The notes beneath the pieces were generated by a model, which was not told the DNA's origin, ran no database searches, and saw only the letters and a list, made by a program, of their open reading frames with translations. Both the position numbers and the translations under genes were made by a program. DNA of 64,000 bases from Deuterostichococcus epilithicus (Eukaryota > Chlorophyta > Trebouxiophyceae > Prasiolales > Stichococcaceae): assembly GCA_033439295.1 (NCBI GenBank), contig JAVTLE010000021.1, positions 1,736,009 through 1,800,008 on the forward strand, given 5' to 3'. Each line of letters begins with the position of its first letter. Within the stretch, counting starts at the first letter, position 1. Below are positions 44,601-57,038 of this stretch, in pieces.

Positions 44601-45592
44601 ACGAATCGTTGACAAATGCGGCAATTGATGGTTGCCGCCAGCAACAGCATTCCGGGCGCTGGACCCACCTGCGGTGATGCGGTAGATCTCGCGGGTGGTG
44701 CCCGCGTCCCAGGCGCGCACACAGCCATCAGAGTGCCCCGACACCAGCGTCTTGCCGCTGGGGTGCCACGCCAGCGACAGCACGCGACCCTCCACGCGGC
44801 CGAAGGAGCGTCGGTACTGCATTCCCGGCCCCGCCTCGTCCGGACCGAACAGCCGCAAGACGCCATCGTCGCAGGCGACGGCAACGTCGGCGGACGCCCC
44901 TGCGCAAACAGGATCAGCGGGCTTGGAGACAGGAGCTGGAACACCTCACGCAGATGGCCATCAACGACCGGTGCCAGTGTCAGTGTCAGTGTCGAAGCTT
45001 GCAGTCAAGATCATATGCGCGGCCGAGGTGTGGCACCTTCTGCTGGTGACGGCCGCACTTCCAAGGCCCAGACGGCGCCGCCAAACGAGTCTGACACAGC
45101 CGCCGGTTGCAGCGCTGTCAGGTCCCACTCCGTCAGCGAGCCGTCCAGGCCACCAGACACCAGCCGCGCCCCGCCGCCCTGGCCGCCGCCGTCGGCCTCG
45201 ACCCACGCCAATGTGGACAATACTGCCGAGCCGCCGCCGGGAATGCGCTGGGGCACAGGTTTCGCATGCATGTTAATATGCCGGCCTGCCGTAAGGTCGT
45301 CCCTGTTCAGGCCACGAAAGGACACTGCAGCAGCGTGTTGGAAGACTTGCAAGATATGAAAGCATACCTTGAGCAGCTGCCAGCTGAGCGTGTCCCACAG
45401 CTCGATCTGGCCGTCCTCGCGGCCGACGGCCGCAACAGTGCCGTCTGCGGTAACCGCACTACAGACCACCGGTTTGGGCTGCCACTGGACGAATCTGCCG
45501 CGCTGTATCGCCAACACATCCGGAAGAGCCGGCTGCGCAGCGGCCTGGGGGTGCTGATGCTGCTGTTTGCGCTGGCCGCGCGGCGGCCCCAT
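41687..45592 (-). CDS. UTP4: UTP4 / Cirhin, WD40 protein of the SSU processome
   Basis: Nine exons: 45368-45592, 45037-45247, 44669-44899, 44242-44478, 43857-43960, 43421-43609, 42488-43240, 42177-42317 and 41687-41836; 2241 nt, 746 residues, all GT-AG. Many WD40 blades are visible: VGREDGQIELWDT, LVSGGLDGSLTEWDL, HPSGKTLVSGHSDGCVRAWD, LVSGESSGHVRFWDGRFGTL and DPRIAVFQ, then LLLSGGNDAQLLAH and VAFSDAYQLRVFD. The C-terminal block NPCLLLEYTGPAAAVLLEHD, ending APMFRHRYGT, is the UTP4 signature. UTP4 belongs to the t-UTP/UTP-A complex that binds nascent pre-rRNA in the nucleolus and supports 18S processing. The start is the first in-frame ATG (45592); upstream in-frame sequence has no ATG. Exon 42488-43240 (251 codons) is unusually long for this window. 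Head-to-head with MDH. Confidence 0.93.
43775..43802. repeat. 14-bp tandem duplication in a UTP4 intron
   Basis: GCAGTGCAGACGTG is present twice in direct succession in the intron 43610-43856. Likely replication slippage. Confidence 0.8.
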
Positions 45593-46052
45593 GACGGCAC
45601 GTTCTAGCACGAGGCTGCACTTGCAATGGAACGCATCTACTTGTGCTTCTGACAATTGTGCATGGCCTCAATCACGTCTACTATTAGGACTGCTTTGCGG
45701 GCTGGAAGGTCGCACGCCTGCGAGTGCAAGGATGAACTTCGGTGCCAGCCCGTCTTACGGCGCGACACTGGCAGAGTAAACAGCTGTTGGGGCAGGTTTG
45801 CAGAGTGCAAATTGACTTGGTGCGCTTCTACCTATGAACGCCGCACCTGCAACGAGCTCCGGAACGAGGGCACGGCGGCCAAACCCTGAACCCCTGATGA
45901 CATGAAGTGCGCGCCTGCCTCGCGCTCATCCTCTTTTCCTTTGCACTGATCGCGTGATCGCGTCAGACAGTGCCTCTTCGGTAGAGCTTTTCCGCCGCTC
46001 CGCGTCAGCCCAGCTGCATATCGCCAGGTCTCACATCAAGTCCTGTGCAACC
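45593..46052. promoter_or_regulatory. Divergent promoter region, UTP4 / MDH
   Basis: 460 nt between outward-facing starts. A tandem 8-mer pair (TGATCGCG repeated, about 45947-45962) lies roughly 90 nt upstream of the MDH ATG and could be a factor site. This is pattern recognition only. Confidence 0.5.
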
Positions 46053-48835
46053 ATGAACTCTCTCCTGAAGGCCGGCAAGGCCCTGACCGCGGCAGGCGCC
46101 CGCGGTTTTGCGTCCTCGCATGTTCCCGAGCGCAAGGTCGTCGTTTTGGGTGCCGCTGGCGGCATCGGTCAGCCGCTGGGCCTGCTGATGAAGGTGGGAA
46201 GTTCGCGAGCATATTCATGTGTGCAACGTGACCACGCTATCCTGGATGGTTGCTTGTTGCAATCGCATTTTGTTGATGCGTTGCTTCGTTGACGGGCTGA
46301 AGGATGACCAAGCGAAAATCAAAATCTGCGCGGCGCTTCAAGCTGTTGGCACAACAGACCCCCAGCCGGCGCTGATGGCTGGCTGCTGGCTTGCGCAGAT
46401 CTCGCCGCTGGTCAGCCAGCTGTCCCTGTACGATGTGGTCGGTACCCCTGGTGTGGCCGCCGACATCAGCCACATCAACTCCCGCGCCGTCACCAAGGTA
46501 AACTTCCGTTGCAAGCAGCATTGGACATGCAACATAATGCTGCTTCACCAGCATGCCTTCCAGGAGGCACGTTGTTCCAAATTGACAAATCACGGACTGC
46601 GATGTCCCATTGCTATCGTGTCAAGGTGTCTCGAAGCAGTGCCGCACATGCCCATTGGCTGTCATGAAGCCGTGTTACCGCCTTTCGGCAGGGCTTTGTG
46701 GGCGACGACCAGCTGGCCGAGGCGCTGAAGGGTGCTGACGTGGTCATCATGCCCGCTGGCGTGCCGCGCAAGCCCGGCATGACACGTGACGACCTGTTCA
46801 AGGTATACAGCTGCTGTGGCAGTGCAGAATCACCTGCCCTGCCTCCTGTTGCACATGCAGTCGTCCATGGCCAGTCTTTGGGCGGCTGCCGCTCACACAA
46901 CCAACATAGAAACACGTCTGCTGAGCGCCTGCCCTCTGCCATCCAGATCAATGCCGGCATCGTGAAAGGCTTGACCGAGGCCATCGGCAAGCACGCCCCC
47001 GGGGTGAGCTCTTGCTGTGCAGCTCTACCACTGCTTTGCTGCGCTCGATGCCTGCTGCAGTCCAGCAGCGGGACCAGCGCTGAGCGCATCTCCAGGATGT
47101 TGCCTCATCAGTCCCTCACTGTGTGCTTCATCCTCTGACCCCGATTGCTGCGGGTTGCCGTGCCCTGCCAGGCGCTGCTGAACATCATCTCCAACCCCGT
47201 CAACTCGACGGTGGCCATCGCGGCAGAGACGCTCAAGAAGCTGGGCGTCTACGACCCCAAGCGCCTATTTGGCGTCACCACCCTGGATGTGGTGCGGCTC
47301 TGGTGCTTATAAGCAGTCGCTGTGCATACTGTTAAGTCAGAGCAGCGCCATGCATATTGGTGCTGCTGCAAATGCACATGTTGCTCCTACGTGTTGGTGT
47401 GGCCTGCCGGATGAACCATGGCTGCGACTCGATGTGCAAACGATTCGATTCAAGCTGGGCAGTCTTTGACAGTCTGTCTTGCCGGTGCAATTCACAGGTG
47501 CGCGCAAAGACCTTCTACGCCGAGAAGGCGGGTTTGGAGGTCGCGGACGTGGATGTGCCCGTGGTCGGCGGTCACGCCGGCGTCACCATCTTGCCCCTGT
47601 TCTCTCAGGTGTGCTGCCAGCCTTGTACCCTGGCTTGTGGGGATGATGAGGTGTGTAGGGAGGAGGGCCGCCTGCATTGAAACGGCGCGCCCATTGCTGC
47701 AGGAAGTCACGGCGCAGCTGTTTCCCATGGGCTGTTGGAACTTGAGAGATTGCAGTGCCGAGGCCATGAGCAGCGGCTGGGTATCCCAGCACGCTGCAGC
47801 ACGTCACGAGTCGTGCCCTCAGTGTCCCTGGGACGGGTGTGTGCAGGCGACGCCGAGCTCGGGCCTGAGCCAGGCTGACATCGAGGCGCTGACGACGCGC
47901 ACCCAGGACGGCGGCACCGAGGTCGTGCAGGCCAAGGCCGGCAAGGTGTGTTGTGCCGCACGCCTTGTTCGACAGTTTCATGACAAGCGCACTTGCACCT
48001 GCCATGGGCACGAGGGAAGCAGGCTATTCGGGAGTCGGCGGCTCCGCCACATCACGGATAGCGAGGTGGGGGAACTGATGCGGTTGCAACCGATGCTCCT
48101 GCAGGGCTCGGCGACGCTGTCGATGGCATACGCAGGCGCGCTGTTTGCGGACGCCTGCCTGCGCGGCCTGAACGGCGACGCCAACGTGGTGGAGCCCACC
48201 TTCGTGCAGTCGGACATCACGGAGCTGCCCTTCTTCGCCTCCAAGGTCCGGCTGGGCCCGTCAGGTGCGCCCGCCCTTGCTGCCCTCCCAAGTTCGCAAT
48301 CCCGCTCTCCACGACGACAGCCTTCGGCTATGGCTAGCCTTCGAAATTATCCCTTCCGCCTTGGCAGACGTGCTGGCTATCTCTCTGAGTTATTGGCTTG
48401 TGCTACCCAGCGCGTGCCTCGATCCCCGCGGCAGCGCGTGCTTTCCATCCTGTTCACCCTGTCCAGCAGAAGGCTCTCCACTTGCTGCACCGAGGGCCGA
48501 CAGGAAGGCGCCCGGCTTGGCCGGGCACCGTGCAGCCGGCATCTGTTTGACCCACCATCGTTGGCCTCGCAGGCGCGGAGGAGATCTACGGCCTCGGCGA
48601 GCTCAACGACTACGAGAAGGAGGGCCTCAAGGTAAACAAGTCTACACCTGCAGGATCCCGGCCTGGAAATGTTTGTATCATGCGCCGTCGTCGAAAGACG
48701 CGCATCACGTCCATCATGAAGAAGCAGTCTGTTTACCTCACCACCCTGCTGAATCATCTGCTGCCCCTCCCGCAGAAACTCATCCCGGAGCTGCGCGACT
48801 CCATCGACAAGGGGGTGGAGTTTGCCAACCAGTAG
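46053..48835 (+). CDS. MDH: NAD-malate dehydrogenase, mitochondrial type
   Basis: Ten exons: 46053-46193, 46399-46497, 46692-46802, 46947-47003, 47172-47291, 47498-47608, 47847-47945, 48105-48264, 48573-48631 and 48776-48835; 1017 nt, 338 residues, all GT-AG. The N terminus [20 protein letters not shown] is a short amphipathic presequence without a PTS2 nonapeptide, so mitochondria are favoured. Catalytic and binding motifs: [13 protein letters not shown] (NAD), [15 protein letters not shown] (substrate arginines), [28 protein letters not shown] and the catalytic His in [13 protein letters not shown]. It interconverts malate and oxaloacetate in the TCA cycle. A TGTAA candidate poly(A) signal sits about 170 nt past the stop. 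Confidence 0.96.
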
Positions 48836-49872
48836 ACGGTTCTCGACTTGTGGCCTGTCCACGACTGCCCGCAATCGTTCTGCTCGGGGCGGCACTCTGC
48901 TCAGGCAGGCGGCGTCAGGAGCCGCGGGACAGAACATTGGGTCAGCCCATCGCTCAACAAGTCGTAGGCACTGCGCTGCTCCGAACATTCTTTAAAGACA
49001 TCCTCTGTAAATTGAACCCACCAGCGTGAAGGTCTCCCTGCCAGGTTTGATGGAAGACGAGGACCCACTGAACTACAGGGCAATGGCATCGTTGCTGTAG
49101 GAGGGGGGTAGCGGCAGGCAATGCCCAGGCTTGGTTTACCGGCCAGTTACAAACCAAAACATCCCGATTGCATGTGAGCTGTGCTTCGGTGCCCAATGAA
49201 AGTGAAGCACGGCGCGTCTCTCATCTACGTACAAGCTCTTGGCGGAAGCTAGCTTGAAAGTAGCGTTCAAAATCGATCTACGCCTGCTGAATTCCTCCAC
49301 CCAAAGCGGTATGCTGGCGAAGGGGGCGGGCTGCTGGTGCACACATGCGGACACAGCGACCTACCAGATAGTGATAGCTACCCCATTTTTGATCTGCTAC
49401 AAATCACGAGGAAGGCCCACTCTCCCCCTCGACTGGCACTCGCATTTCCACACACCACAGACCGCCGCTCGCCGCAAGCTCTGGCAGCAGACTTGGAGAT
49501 GGGGCTGTGGGGACGGACGCGACCGAGCTGTCCCCCCGCTCCGGCCCCAACGAGCGAGCTCTTGCAGCCGCCAGCGTCAGGCGTGCGCCTCCACAAGGCG
49601 TCAGGCAGCCGACCTAGAAACTCCCATCAGAGAGCAGGGCCATGGCCGCCGGCCCCCGACAGAGGACCAAATCGCCTGCCGCGTCCAGGAGACCAGACCC
49701 GTCTGCTGACGGCACATGCCCGGGCATGCACATTGACAGCGCGCCACTGGTTCCGCGCCGCCCAGCGCTCAGGGGTCGCAGGTGGCATGAGGCTGCAGCT
49801 GCCTGCCCCACGCGGCTGCCGCATGGCGCCGTCGCCGCGCGTCGTGCGGCCCCCGCCGCAGCTGAGCCGCGC
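48836..49872. other. Convergent intergenic: MDH and STY kinase 3' flanks
   Basis: 1037 nt between facing stop codons, long for this window. It holds a TGTAA at 49006-49010 fitting the MDH 3' end and one on the minus strand at 49147-49151 that may serve the kinase. The plus-strand frame over 49337-50110 is not credible coding: it runs antisense into the kinase's last exon and has no family features. Confidence 0.55.
49006..49010 (+). terminator. Candidate TGTAA poly(A) signal for MDH
   Basis: TGTAA is the usual near-upstream polyadenylation element in green algae. This one lies 171 nt past the MDH stop. Only the motif and spacing support it. Confidence 0.45.
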
Positions 49873-52800
49873 TCAGGGCTTGCCCTTGCGCAGCTTTGAC
49901 AGGAAGCCGGCATTCTGGCGCTTCATGTCGTCGGCGCGGGCGCCCTCAGCGCACTCCTCCAGCTGCGCCTTGAGCACCTCGAAGCTGGGCCGCGCCTGCG
50001 GCTCCCGCACCCAGCAGGCCGCCATGATGGCAGCCAGCGGGCTGGGTGTGCCAGGCGGCACCGCCGGCCGCAGCCCCTTCTGCACCACGCCCACCGCCGC
50101 CTGCGGTTGAGAGGGACGGAGGGGGTCGGGGCTTGTTCAGCGGTGCACCCGCATGTTTGCCTCTTGCCTGGCCCTGAGCACAGCATTACACACAGCATGC
50201 AAACCACCAGCAAGCCGCAGCTCGCAACTCCCTGACAGGCAGGCGCCATGCGCCGACTGCCAGGCAGACAGCCGAGGACGAAGCCAGGCCTCCGTGGGGA
50301 GCGGCAGGCGCGCCTGCAGTGGCGTCATGTCCTCGTAGGGCACGCGCCCCGTGAGCAGCTCCCACAGCAGGATGCCGAAGGAGAAGACGTCCGCCTTCTC
50401 CCCGTACGGCTTGTGCTCTATCACCTCCGGCGCCATCCACCTGCGGGATCAGAACCGCCAGCTGTCAACACCCTGCTGCATCCCTCCCTCCGGCACACGA
50501 GCCGATGCCGAACCGGACTCCGCAGCTTGACGCCTTGTTCTCAAATTCTAAATCCTGTTGTTGCCAGCCTTGGTCACCCCCCAATACGACTGATGAAATT
50601 TGCACCTGTAAGTGCCCGTCTCAGCGGTCATGACGCCGGCGGTGTCCATGATGCGGGCGACGCCAAAGTCGGCGATCTTGACAGTGCCGGTCTCGTCCAT
50701 GAGCAGGTTGGCGGCCTTCAGGTCCCGGTGCGCGATCTTGCGCTTGTGCAGGTAGTCCATGCCGCGGCAGATCTCCACCGCCACCTTGAGCAGCGCCGGC
50801 AGCTTCAACGGGCCCGCCTGCAGAAAAAGCGAACCGCCGCGCAGGTTGATGTGGGGCTGACAGGCATCCGAAGCTGCGAGCCGCTGTGCCCACTTGCGAT
50901 TGTTGCAGCCTCGCCTCTCGGCTGCCACATGCACACCGACTCACCACCTGTCGACTGATCTGAGAGCCCTGTCCAACCGCCCGAGCGAGAACCACTCAGC
51001 CAGCCTTGAGGGCCAGATTGGCCTGACCACGCCCCAGCAGGCGCGACGCACCCCCAAGACAGCTCCCGAGTGCAACCGGGCTGTAAGCGCGCAGCAGGGC
51101 GGGGCAGGGCGGCATGGCGGAAGCAGGTGACGCCTCCGAATGCAACCGAGGGTGGGGGGGCAGCGGGGCTGGGCAGCAGTAAAAAAATAGGGGGAAAAAG
51201 TAAGGAAACACCTTAAAAAGTTTCAAAGGGGCGACATGCCAGAGGCCCCTCGTTTTTAATCAACAAGGAACCTTCAGGTCAGAGAGCTCGAGTCAGGATA
51301 CTCGTTGGTCGAGAGGACTTCAGAGTGTACGTCCGCCAGCGCACCCGGCGCATGTAGTCGTACACGCTGCCGCCGGGCATGTACTCCACCACGATGCACA
51401 GGTTGGGCTTGCGGGTGCAGGCGCCGATGAATTGCACCACGTTTTTGTGCCGCACCTTGCGCATGATCGACACCTCCTGCAGGGCAACAAAAAGCGGCGC
51501 TGCAAGCACTGCTGAAACGCGAGGCGAGGGCCTCGACCGGATGTCGCGGCTGTGGAGACGACCTGCTGCCGTGTCACACTGGCCGCGCCACGTGAATCAA
51601 TGGCCTGGGCAGAGGAGCTGGACCTCCCACATGCCTGGTCTGGTCTACAGCAGAGCGAGAAAGGTCCTTGAGTCCCCCCCCCAAAAAAATAAACCACACA
51701 AACACACACCCCCGCACGACAAACTATGGCACGGAGGCTCTGGTCCGAGCTGCAGGTTACTCCAGCTTTGCAGCAACCTGCAACTCACGTAGCACGTGAA
51801 AACCTAAACCTAAGCCATTTTCTTCGCGCACCTGCAGAAACTCGGCATACTGCTGGGAGTCGTCCTGCACGTTGCGCAGGATCTTGATGGCCACATCCTG
51901 GCCGCAGTAGGTGCCCTTGTACAGGTCGCCAAAGGCGCCGCTGGCAATGCGCTCCTGAAACTTGATCTCCACCGCGTCCAGCTCCCAGTCGTCTGTCGGC
52001 AGCGCCGCGGGAGCCTCCGCGCTCTGCGACAGGCGACGCAGCGTTTCATTGCGAAATGCTCTCCAAAGGACAGATGGAGTGAGGGCCCAGAGGAGTGGGA
52101 GGCCTTGAGGGTCTCAGGCCGCAGGCCGGCAGTTTGCGGGGTGCTGCCAAGCAGCAGCGGCGCTACGCGGCATCCCAGGCTCCCGACACAGCAACGTGAG
52201 GCCATTGCCTGCGCCCAAGCCGCAAACTGGGTCCGGCAACGGGAAACCCGGCGGCTGAGTGTGGCAAGCGGGTATGTGCACGGACTGACCAGAGCAGCCG
52301 CAGCTACAGGCTCACCTGTCGCCGCTGGTCAAAGTCGATGAGGAAGGGCATTTCGCCGCTCTGCGTGCGCGGGCTGCCCCGACCGCTGTGCTCCGAGCCA
52401 TCGCCGTGCGGCGGCGGCAACTCCTGCAGCCGCTGGCTTAGCACCTCCTCCAGGTCCTCAGTCCCCTGAAGACACCACGACGTGGCCGCTCGCAAGCATG
52501 GCACACACGCGCGGCTGCGGTGGCCCCGGAACCTGACATGGTGCACAACAGCAAGGCATCGCAGCGTCAACGCCCACGTGAGCTCCCCGGCCTGCTGTGA
52601 CTGCTATGCAGCAGGGACAGCTGCGCGGCCCTCACCTGACCCGTCCAGCCGTTCACGACAAACACGTCCAGCGAGAACTTATCAGTCGTGTTGAAGGCGT
52701 GTGCCTCGGCGATGTTGAGGTTCAAGTCGCCCTGCAGTGACGTTTGCAGCAGCTCAGGACCCTGCCCTCGGGACGCTGCTCTCGGGACGCTGAAGCATGG

Positions 52801-54038
52801 CAGCCAACCTGCCAGCACATACTATGTGAGGCGAGTTTGCCGACAGAAGGGCCCAATAAGACGCACCAGGGCCTCTGACAGGCGGCTGAGCAGCTTTGGC
52901 TGGTCCACTGAGGCGATGGTGACCTCGAAGAAGGTGTCCATCTGCTGCGAGTCGCCCCTGAGGTTTTCGAGTCGCTCCTCATTCTCCAGGATCAGCGCCT
53001 GTAAGGGGAATGACGAGTGAAGCTCGATCAGGTGCCTGCCGTCGCCTTTCAGGCTCTGTGAGTGCCAAACACAGGACCGATGCGCCGGCTAGGCGCACGT
53101 GATCAGAGAGCATGCTTTGCAGGCGCTGCCCACCTGGAGGTTTGGGGAGGACCCGAAAGCGGGGCGCGGGAGCATCCGCGCTGCTCTCGAGGCGCTTCTG
53201 GCCTGCTGCGTGGCTGCCTGCTGCACGAGCATTTGACACAGCGAATATCAGGGACCCGCACAGCGGCACTGTGACCCGAATCCTACACGCGGACGACAAC
53301 ATGGCAGGCTGTTCCCTTCGGCAGGAGCGTCAAGGCAAAGACAGCTGTGCACGGCGTCTGCTCGGTCTATCATCCAAAGCATGCGGCCTCTTACCACGTG
53401 GTGCGCCTCGAGACTGCCAAAGCTGGGCTGACGGTCCTCCGAGATGCCGCGCGACGTGCTGGTCACATCAACGGGGCGGACCTGGAAAGACACCGCTGAG
53501 GGGTCTGTCCTGGCTGAGTCCAGCAACCTGCGCACACACATGCGGGGCGGTCACTGGCCATTAAGGGGGCAGCGCCCCACATCAAAATCAGAGCCCTGCA
53601 CCTGAGGTGGACCTCGCCAATGGCTCGCTTTCGTGTGTGCAGGCACTCCAACAGCAGACGAGCCAGTTGTGCGTGTGGCATCGGCAAGGCGATGCCTCAC
53701 CGCTTATGGTTCAGGACGTCCAGCGTGGAGATGTTGACATCGAGCGCGTAGCGCGTCGGCAGGCGCTGAAAGTGCTCCCTGATGCCGGGCAGCACGCCCG
53801 GCGCCTCCAGGTCGATGCTGCCGCGCTGGCGCAGGTTGCCGATGAAAGCCTCCAGGATGTCATTGCGGGTCGCCTTGCGGGCTGGCGTGTGCTGTGGCTG
53901 CTGCGGCGGCTGGCTCATGCCGCTGTGCGGGCCCGCCGTCTGGCCGCTGGCCGTAGGGCTGACGGATAGCTGGTGGTGCAGCGAGCCCCAACTGCCGGAG
54001 CCTACTAGGTTCGGGCTGCGCGCCAGTAGCGTCACCAT
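49873..54038 (-). CDS. ACT-domain Raf-like kinase (STY8/STY17/STY46 type)
   Basis: Exons 53701-54038, 53395-53527, 52867-52998, 52636-52731, 52316-52465, 51832-52023, 51345-51476, 50606-50817, 50314-50440 and 49873-50100; 1740 nt, 579 residues. An N-terminal block with [19 protein letters not shown] is followed by an ACT domain ([40 protein letters not shown]). The dual-specificity kinase covers about 300-560: [76 protein letters not shown]. Arabidopsis STY8/17/46 phosphorylate chloroplast transit peptides in the cytosol and share this ACT-kinase layout. The ATG at 54038 is the first in-frame one; the frame stays open upstream, so another 5' exon is possible. The intron 50313-50101 begins with GC. 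Confidence 0.9.
51677..51715. repeat. Low-complexity C/A tract in a kinase intron
   Basis: A run of C, then A, then ACACAC-like sequence inside the intron 51477-51831. It is simple sequence, probably length-variable. Confidence 0.7.
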
Positions 54039-55283
54039 GCAGGCGCGCGCGAGCGGGTCAGCTGCCTGCGAGCGGGGCAGCAGCGGGGAGTCAGCGACGA
54101 CTGCACCCACAATGCACCTTCACAGGGGCTGCGAGCTGCACGCAGCAGCCGCAAAAATAGCTCCAGATTCGGAAAGGCCCCGGAGGCCGGTGGAGAGGCC
54201 AACAGCACATCCGGACAACTACGTCACCCGTAAGCCCGCCTGCTGGGACTGTGCCGCGAGCGGCACGGCTCTCAGACGCCTCAGCTCAGCGCAAAATTGC
54301 ACTGCAGCGTCTGCCACCAGCCGAGATATGCTGAGGCCTCACGAGCGAAAGCCGCCAGGGTCGTCGAATAAGTGACTCCACGCAGGCTGCGAGCACCAGC
54401 TCGGCTATCGCGCCGGCGCGCAGCCCACTGATGTTGCTCCACAGGCACAGACTGCGGCACAGCGACGGTGTACCGGGCGCAGACTCGCCGCTGCCGAAGG
54501 GGCGCAAACTGCTGCCTAAAGGCGTAGGCCAGCTTTTCGTTGACTTCACGGTTCTCGGCCACATGCCGGCGACTCACCAGGCCAAGAGCGAAGGTGGTTT
54601 GACATGTCAGGGCCTGCTCGCTGCGCTCGACGGGCCGCGTCGCGAGGGTTTTCCCTTCGGTGTCTCGCCTCCAAGGCTGTCACGCGCAGGTTCTCGCGCT
54701 GAGAAGACTCTGCGGGCTGCTTTGCCACCTCCAATGTTGCGGAATGAGCCCGCACTGAAAGCTCGGACCCAAGTCACACCGTGTGCTTCATCAAAGGCAG
54801 ATTTACTTGCTGTGTCGGAGGTGTGTGCTTGTGACTGGAGTCCAGCTCAGCCAGGGCACGTGCACGAGAAGCTCGCGAGTCACGACATACTTCTTCGCAC
54901 GCAGTCCCTGCGTAACGAAGCCATTTCTTTTGCGCGTGCCACTCGTGGCTGTCAACCGGGTCAGATTGTGCCAGGTCTGCAGTACTATGCGAACGTGTAC
55001 GGCTGACAGCGTAGGGAAAGGCAGAGTGCAGAGCGGCACAGGTGCTTGCCGGCAGTCTCCAGCTGCTGCGCCGCGTTGACCCAACTTGACTTGCAAGAGG
55101 CGATTCCAGTGCAGCAGCTCGTTTCTTCGCAAGTATCGTCCACCTGCAATGCGGCGCACTGTGCGCCAACAGACAGACCCACAGCAGAAGCCCCAGAAGC
55201 CTTGTGAAGAGCACCAGAGGCAGCTTTGAACCAGTGGGCCCAGCACTGCTAGGCCGCTTCAGTTTGGTCGAGCAGCAGCCGGC
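54039..55283. promoter_or_regulatory. Divergent intergenic region, STY kinase / PEX10
   Basis: 1245 nt between outward-facing genes, more than other divergent pairs here (335-682). It should contain both promoters and perhaps an upstream exon of the kinase. A minus-strand open stretch around 54480-54577 reads HVAENREVNEKLAYAFRQQF, which looks more protein-like than surrounding frames, but I cannot assign it. Confidence 0.45.
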
Positions 55284-57038
55284 ATGTTTGCTCCCGCGGC
55301 GCAGCCAGACATCGTCCGCGCGGCTCAAAAGGACCAGCAATACCTGGGCATAGTCACTGAGGCCCTGTCGAACGCCGTCGGCGCCACCGCTGGTCAGTTC
55401 CGCCGGCTGCAGTGGGAGAGGTGGGAAGCTGCATTGTGGTCGCAGGCCGCCAACGGTCACGCAGGCAGCTCCTTTTCCTTGACGTGTTCCAAGCAGTGAC
55501 ACCATGCAACGCATGCGCAGGGAGACACACCTGGCTGCCGGCCTGCTGTACTATGCCCTCACCACTGGCGCGGGCACGCAGACGCTCGGGGAGGAGTACT
55601 GCGACCTGCTGCAAACAACTGGTGGGATTCCCACAGCGTCCAGCTCATCTTGAGAGCCAGCAGCAGCTGGCTGCACCATGCGTTGGGTGCCCCTGCAAGC
55701 CGGACCCCAGACCGCAGCTCACTATGCCTGGAGGCTGCTGCAAACCTGCCAATCCGCCCCGGTGCAGGTGGCATGCCGCTGGAGCCGCAGGCGGCGCGGC
55801 GGGCGCTGCTGGTAGCGCTGCAGAGGCTCGCGCCCTACTGCCTGGCACGCTGGGCGCCACCGCTGCACGGGCAGGAGGGCGAGGAGGCCTGGCAGGAGGA
55901 GTCCCCGCGAGCCGGGGCGTCCCCGTCTGCCGCCGCCGCTGCACCGGGCGGTGGTGGCCTGCCACCGCTGCCGCACGAGCGCCTCTGGCAGCAGGCAAGC
56001 TTCTGGTCATGGCGAGCCACCTGTGCACTGCTTGCCAAGTCGTGCTGCGCAGAAGGATCGCCCGGTCTGATCATTCGGGCGCCCATTGACGCCACTGGCT
56101 GTGTACAGTGACCGAAACATATGCTACCCGCCGTCGTGCAGGTGAAAACGCAGGCGCGCGCCGCGTGGCAGGCCCTTGGCCAGTACTCGGGTGAGGCCGC
56201 GCGGCTGCACCTTGCGCTGTTCTACATCTACGGCAGCTACTACGAATGGCCCAAGCGGCTGGCAGGTTAGCTCAAGGAAAACGTTTATAACATGAAGGAC
56301 CAGTCGTGCATCCAAGTTTGATGCCTGATCATGCGTACACCCCAGCGACGATCTGGCTGTGGTTGTATCCGAAACTGCGGCTCGCAGGTGTGCGCTATGC
56401 CTTCATTGGCAAGACGGTGGAGCAGCGGGCCAGCTACAGGGTGCTGGGCACGCTGCTGTTCGCACAGCTGGCCATCACTGCCAGCCTGGGCGCAATCGAT
56501 GCGTTGTCCGCCTCGCTGCTGCCCCAGCTGCAGCACGGTGCAGACACCGAGAAGAACAGCCACGCTGTCGTGCTGCAGGTGATTAGCGCTGTGCATTGCC
56601 TTGTGCATGCTTCGGTCTTCTGTAATGAGGAGGCTGCTCTTTGATGGAGCAGGCTGCATGCGAGGCCCCTTCGCGCAGGCATCTACGCAGCATGGACCTT
56701 CGGCTCATGTGGCTGGGTTTCTTTGCATGTGACCAACTTGCTGAACTGTCCTTCTGCCGCAGGGTGAGCCTGTGAGCGGGGCGCAGAGCACCGTACAGTC
56801 GGCTAACGGCGCAGCGGCGGCAGAAGGCGCAAAGCAGCAGCCGGACGGCGATGTGCCCTCAAGCAAGCGGTGCCCGCTGTGCCTTTCGGCAAGGACGCAC
56901 CCCACGTCCACGCCCTGCGGCCACCTCTTCTGCTGGAACTGCATAGCGCAGTGGTGCAACAAGAAGCCGGAGTGCCCGCTGTGCCGCTCGGAGGTCACGA
57001 CGAGCGACCTGGTGGTCGCGCACGGCAGCGACATGTAG
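55284..57038 (+). CDS. PEX10: PEX10, peroxisomal RING-type E3 ligase
   Basis: Exons 55284-55420, 55521-55621, 55768-55994, 56142-56265, 56388-56578 and 56763-57038; 1056 nt, 351 residues. The N-terminal membrane region shows the PEX10 signature [20 protein letters not shown], then [20 protein letters not shown] and [20 protein letters not shown]. The C-terminal RING finger is complete: [20 protein letters not shown], then CWNCIAQW and CPLCRSE (C3HC4). PEX10 with PEX2 and PEX12 forms the peroxisomal membrane ligase that ubiquitinates the import receptor PEX5 for recycling. The intron 55995-56141 begins with GCAAGC, a classical GC donor. The join at 55768 is supported by phase and by the run [12 protein letters not shown]. 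Confidence 0.93.

Noticed and set aside
47418-48635. 405-codon plus-strand open frame across MDH
   Set aside because: It runs through several MDH introns in the wrong frame. The spliced exons give a full, phase-consistent malate dehydrogenase.
49337-50110. 257-codon plus-strand frame after MDH
   Set aside because: It continues antisense into the STY kinase terminal exon and has no family similarity.
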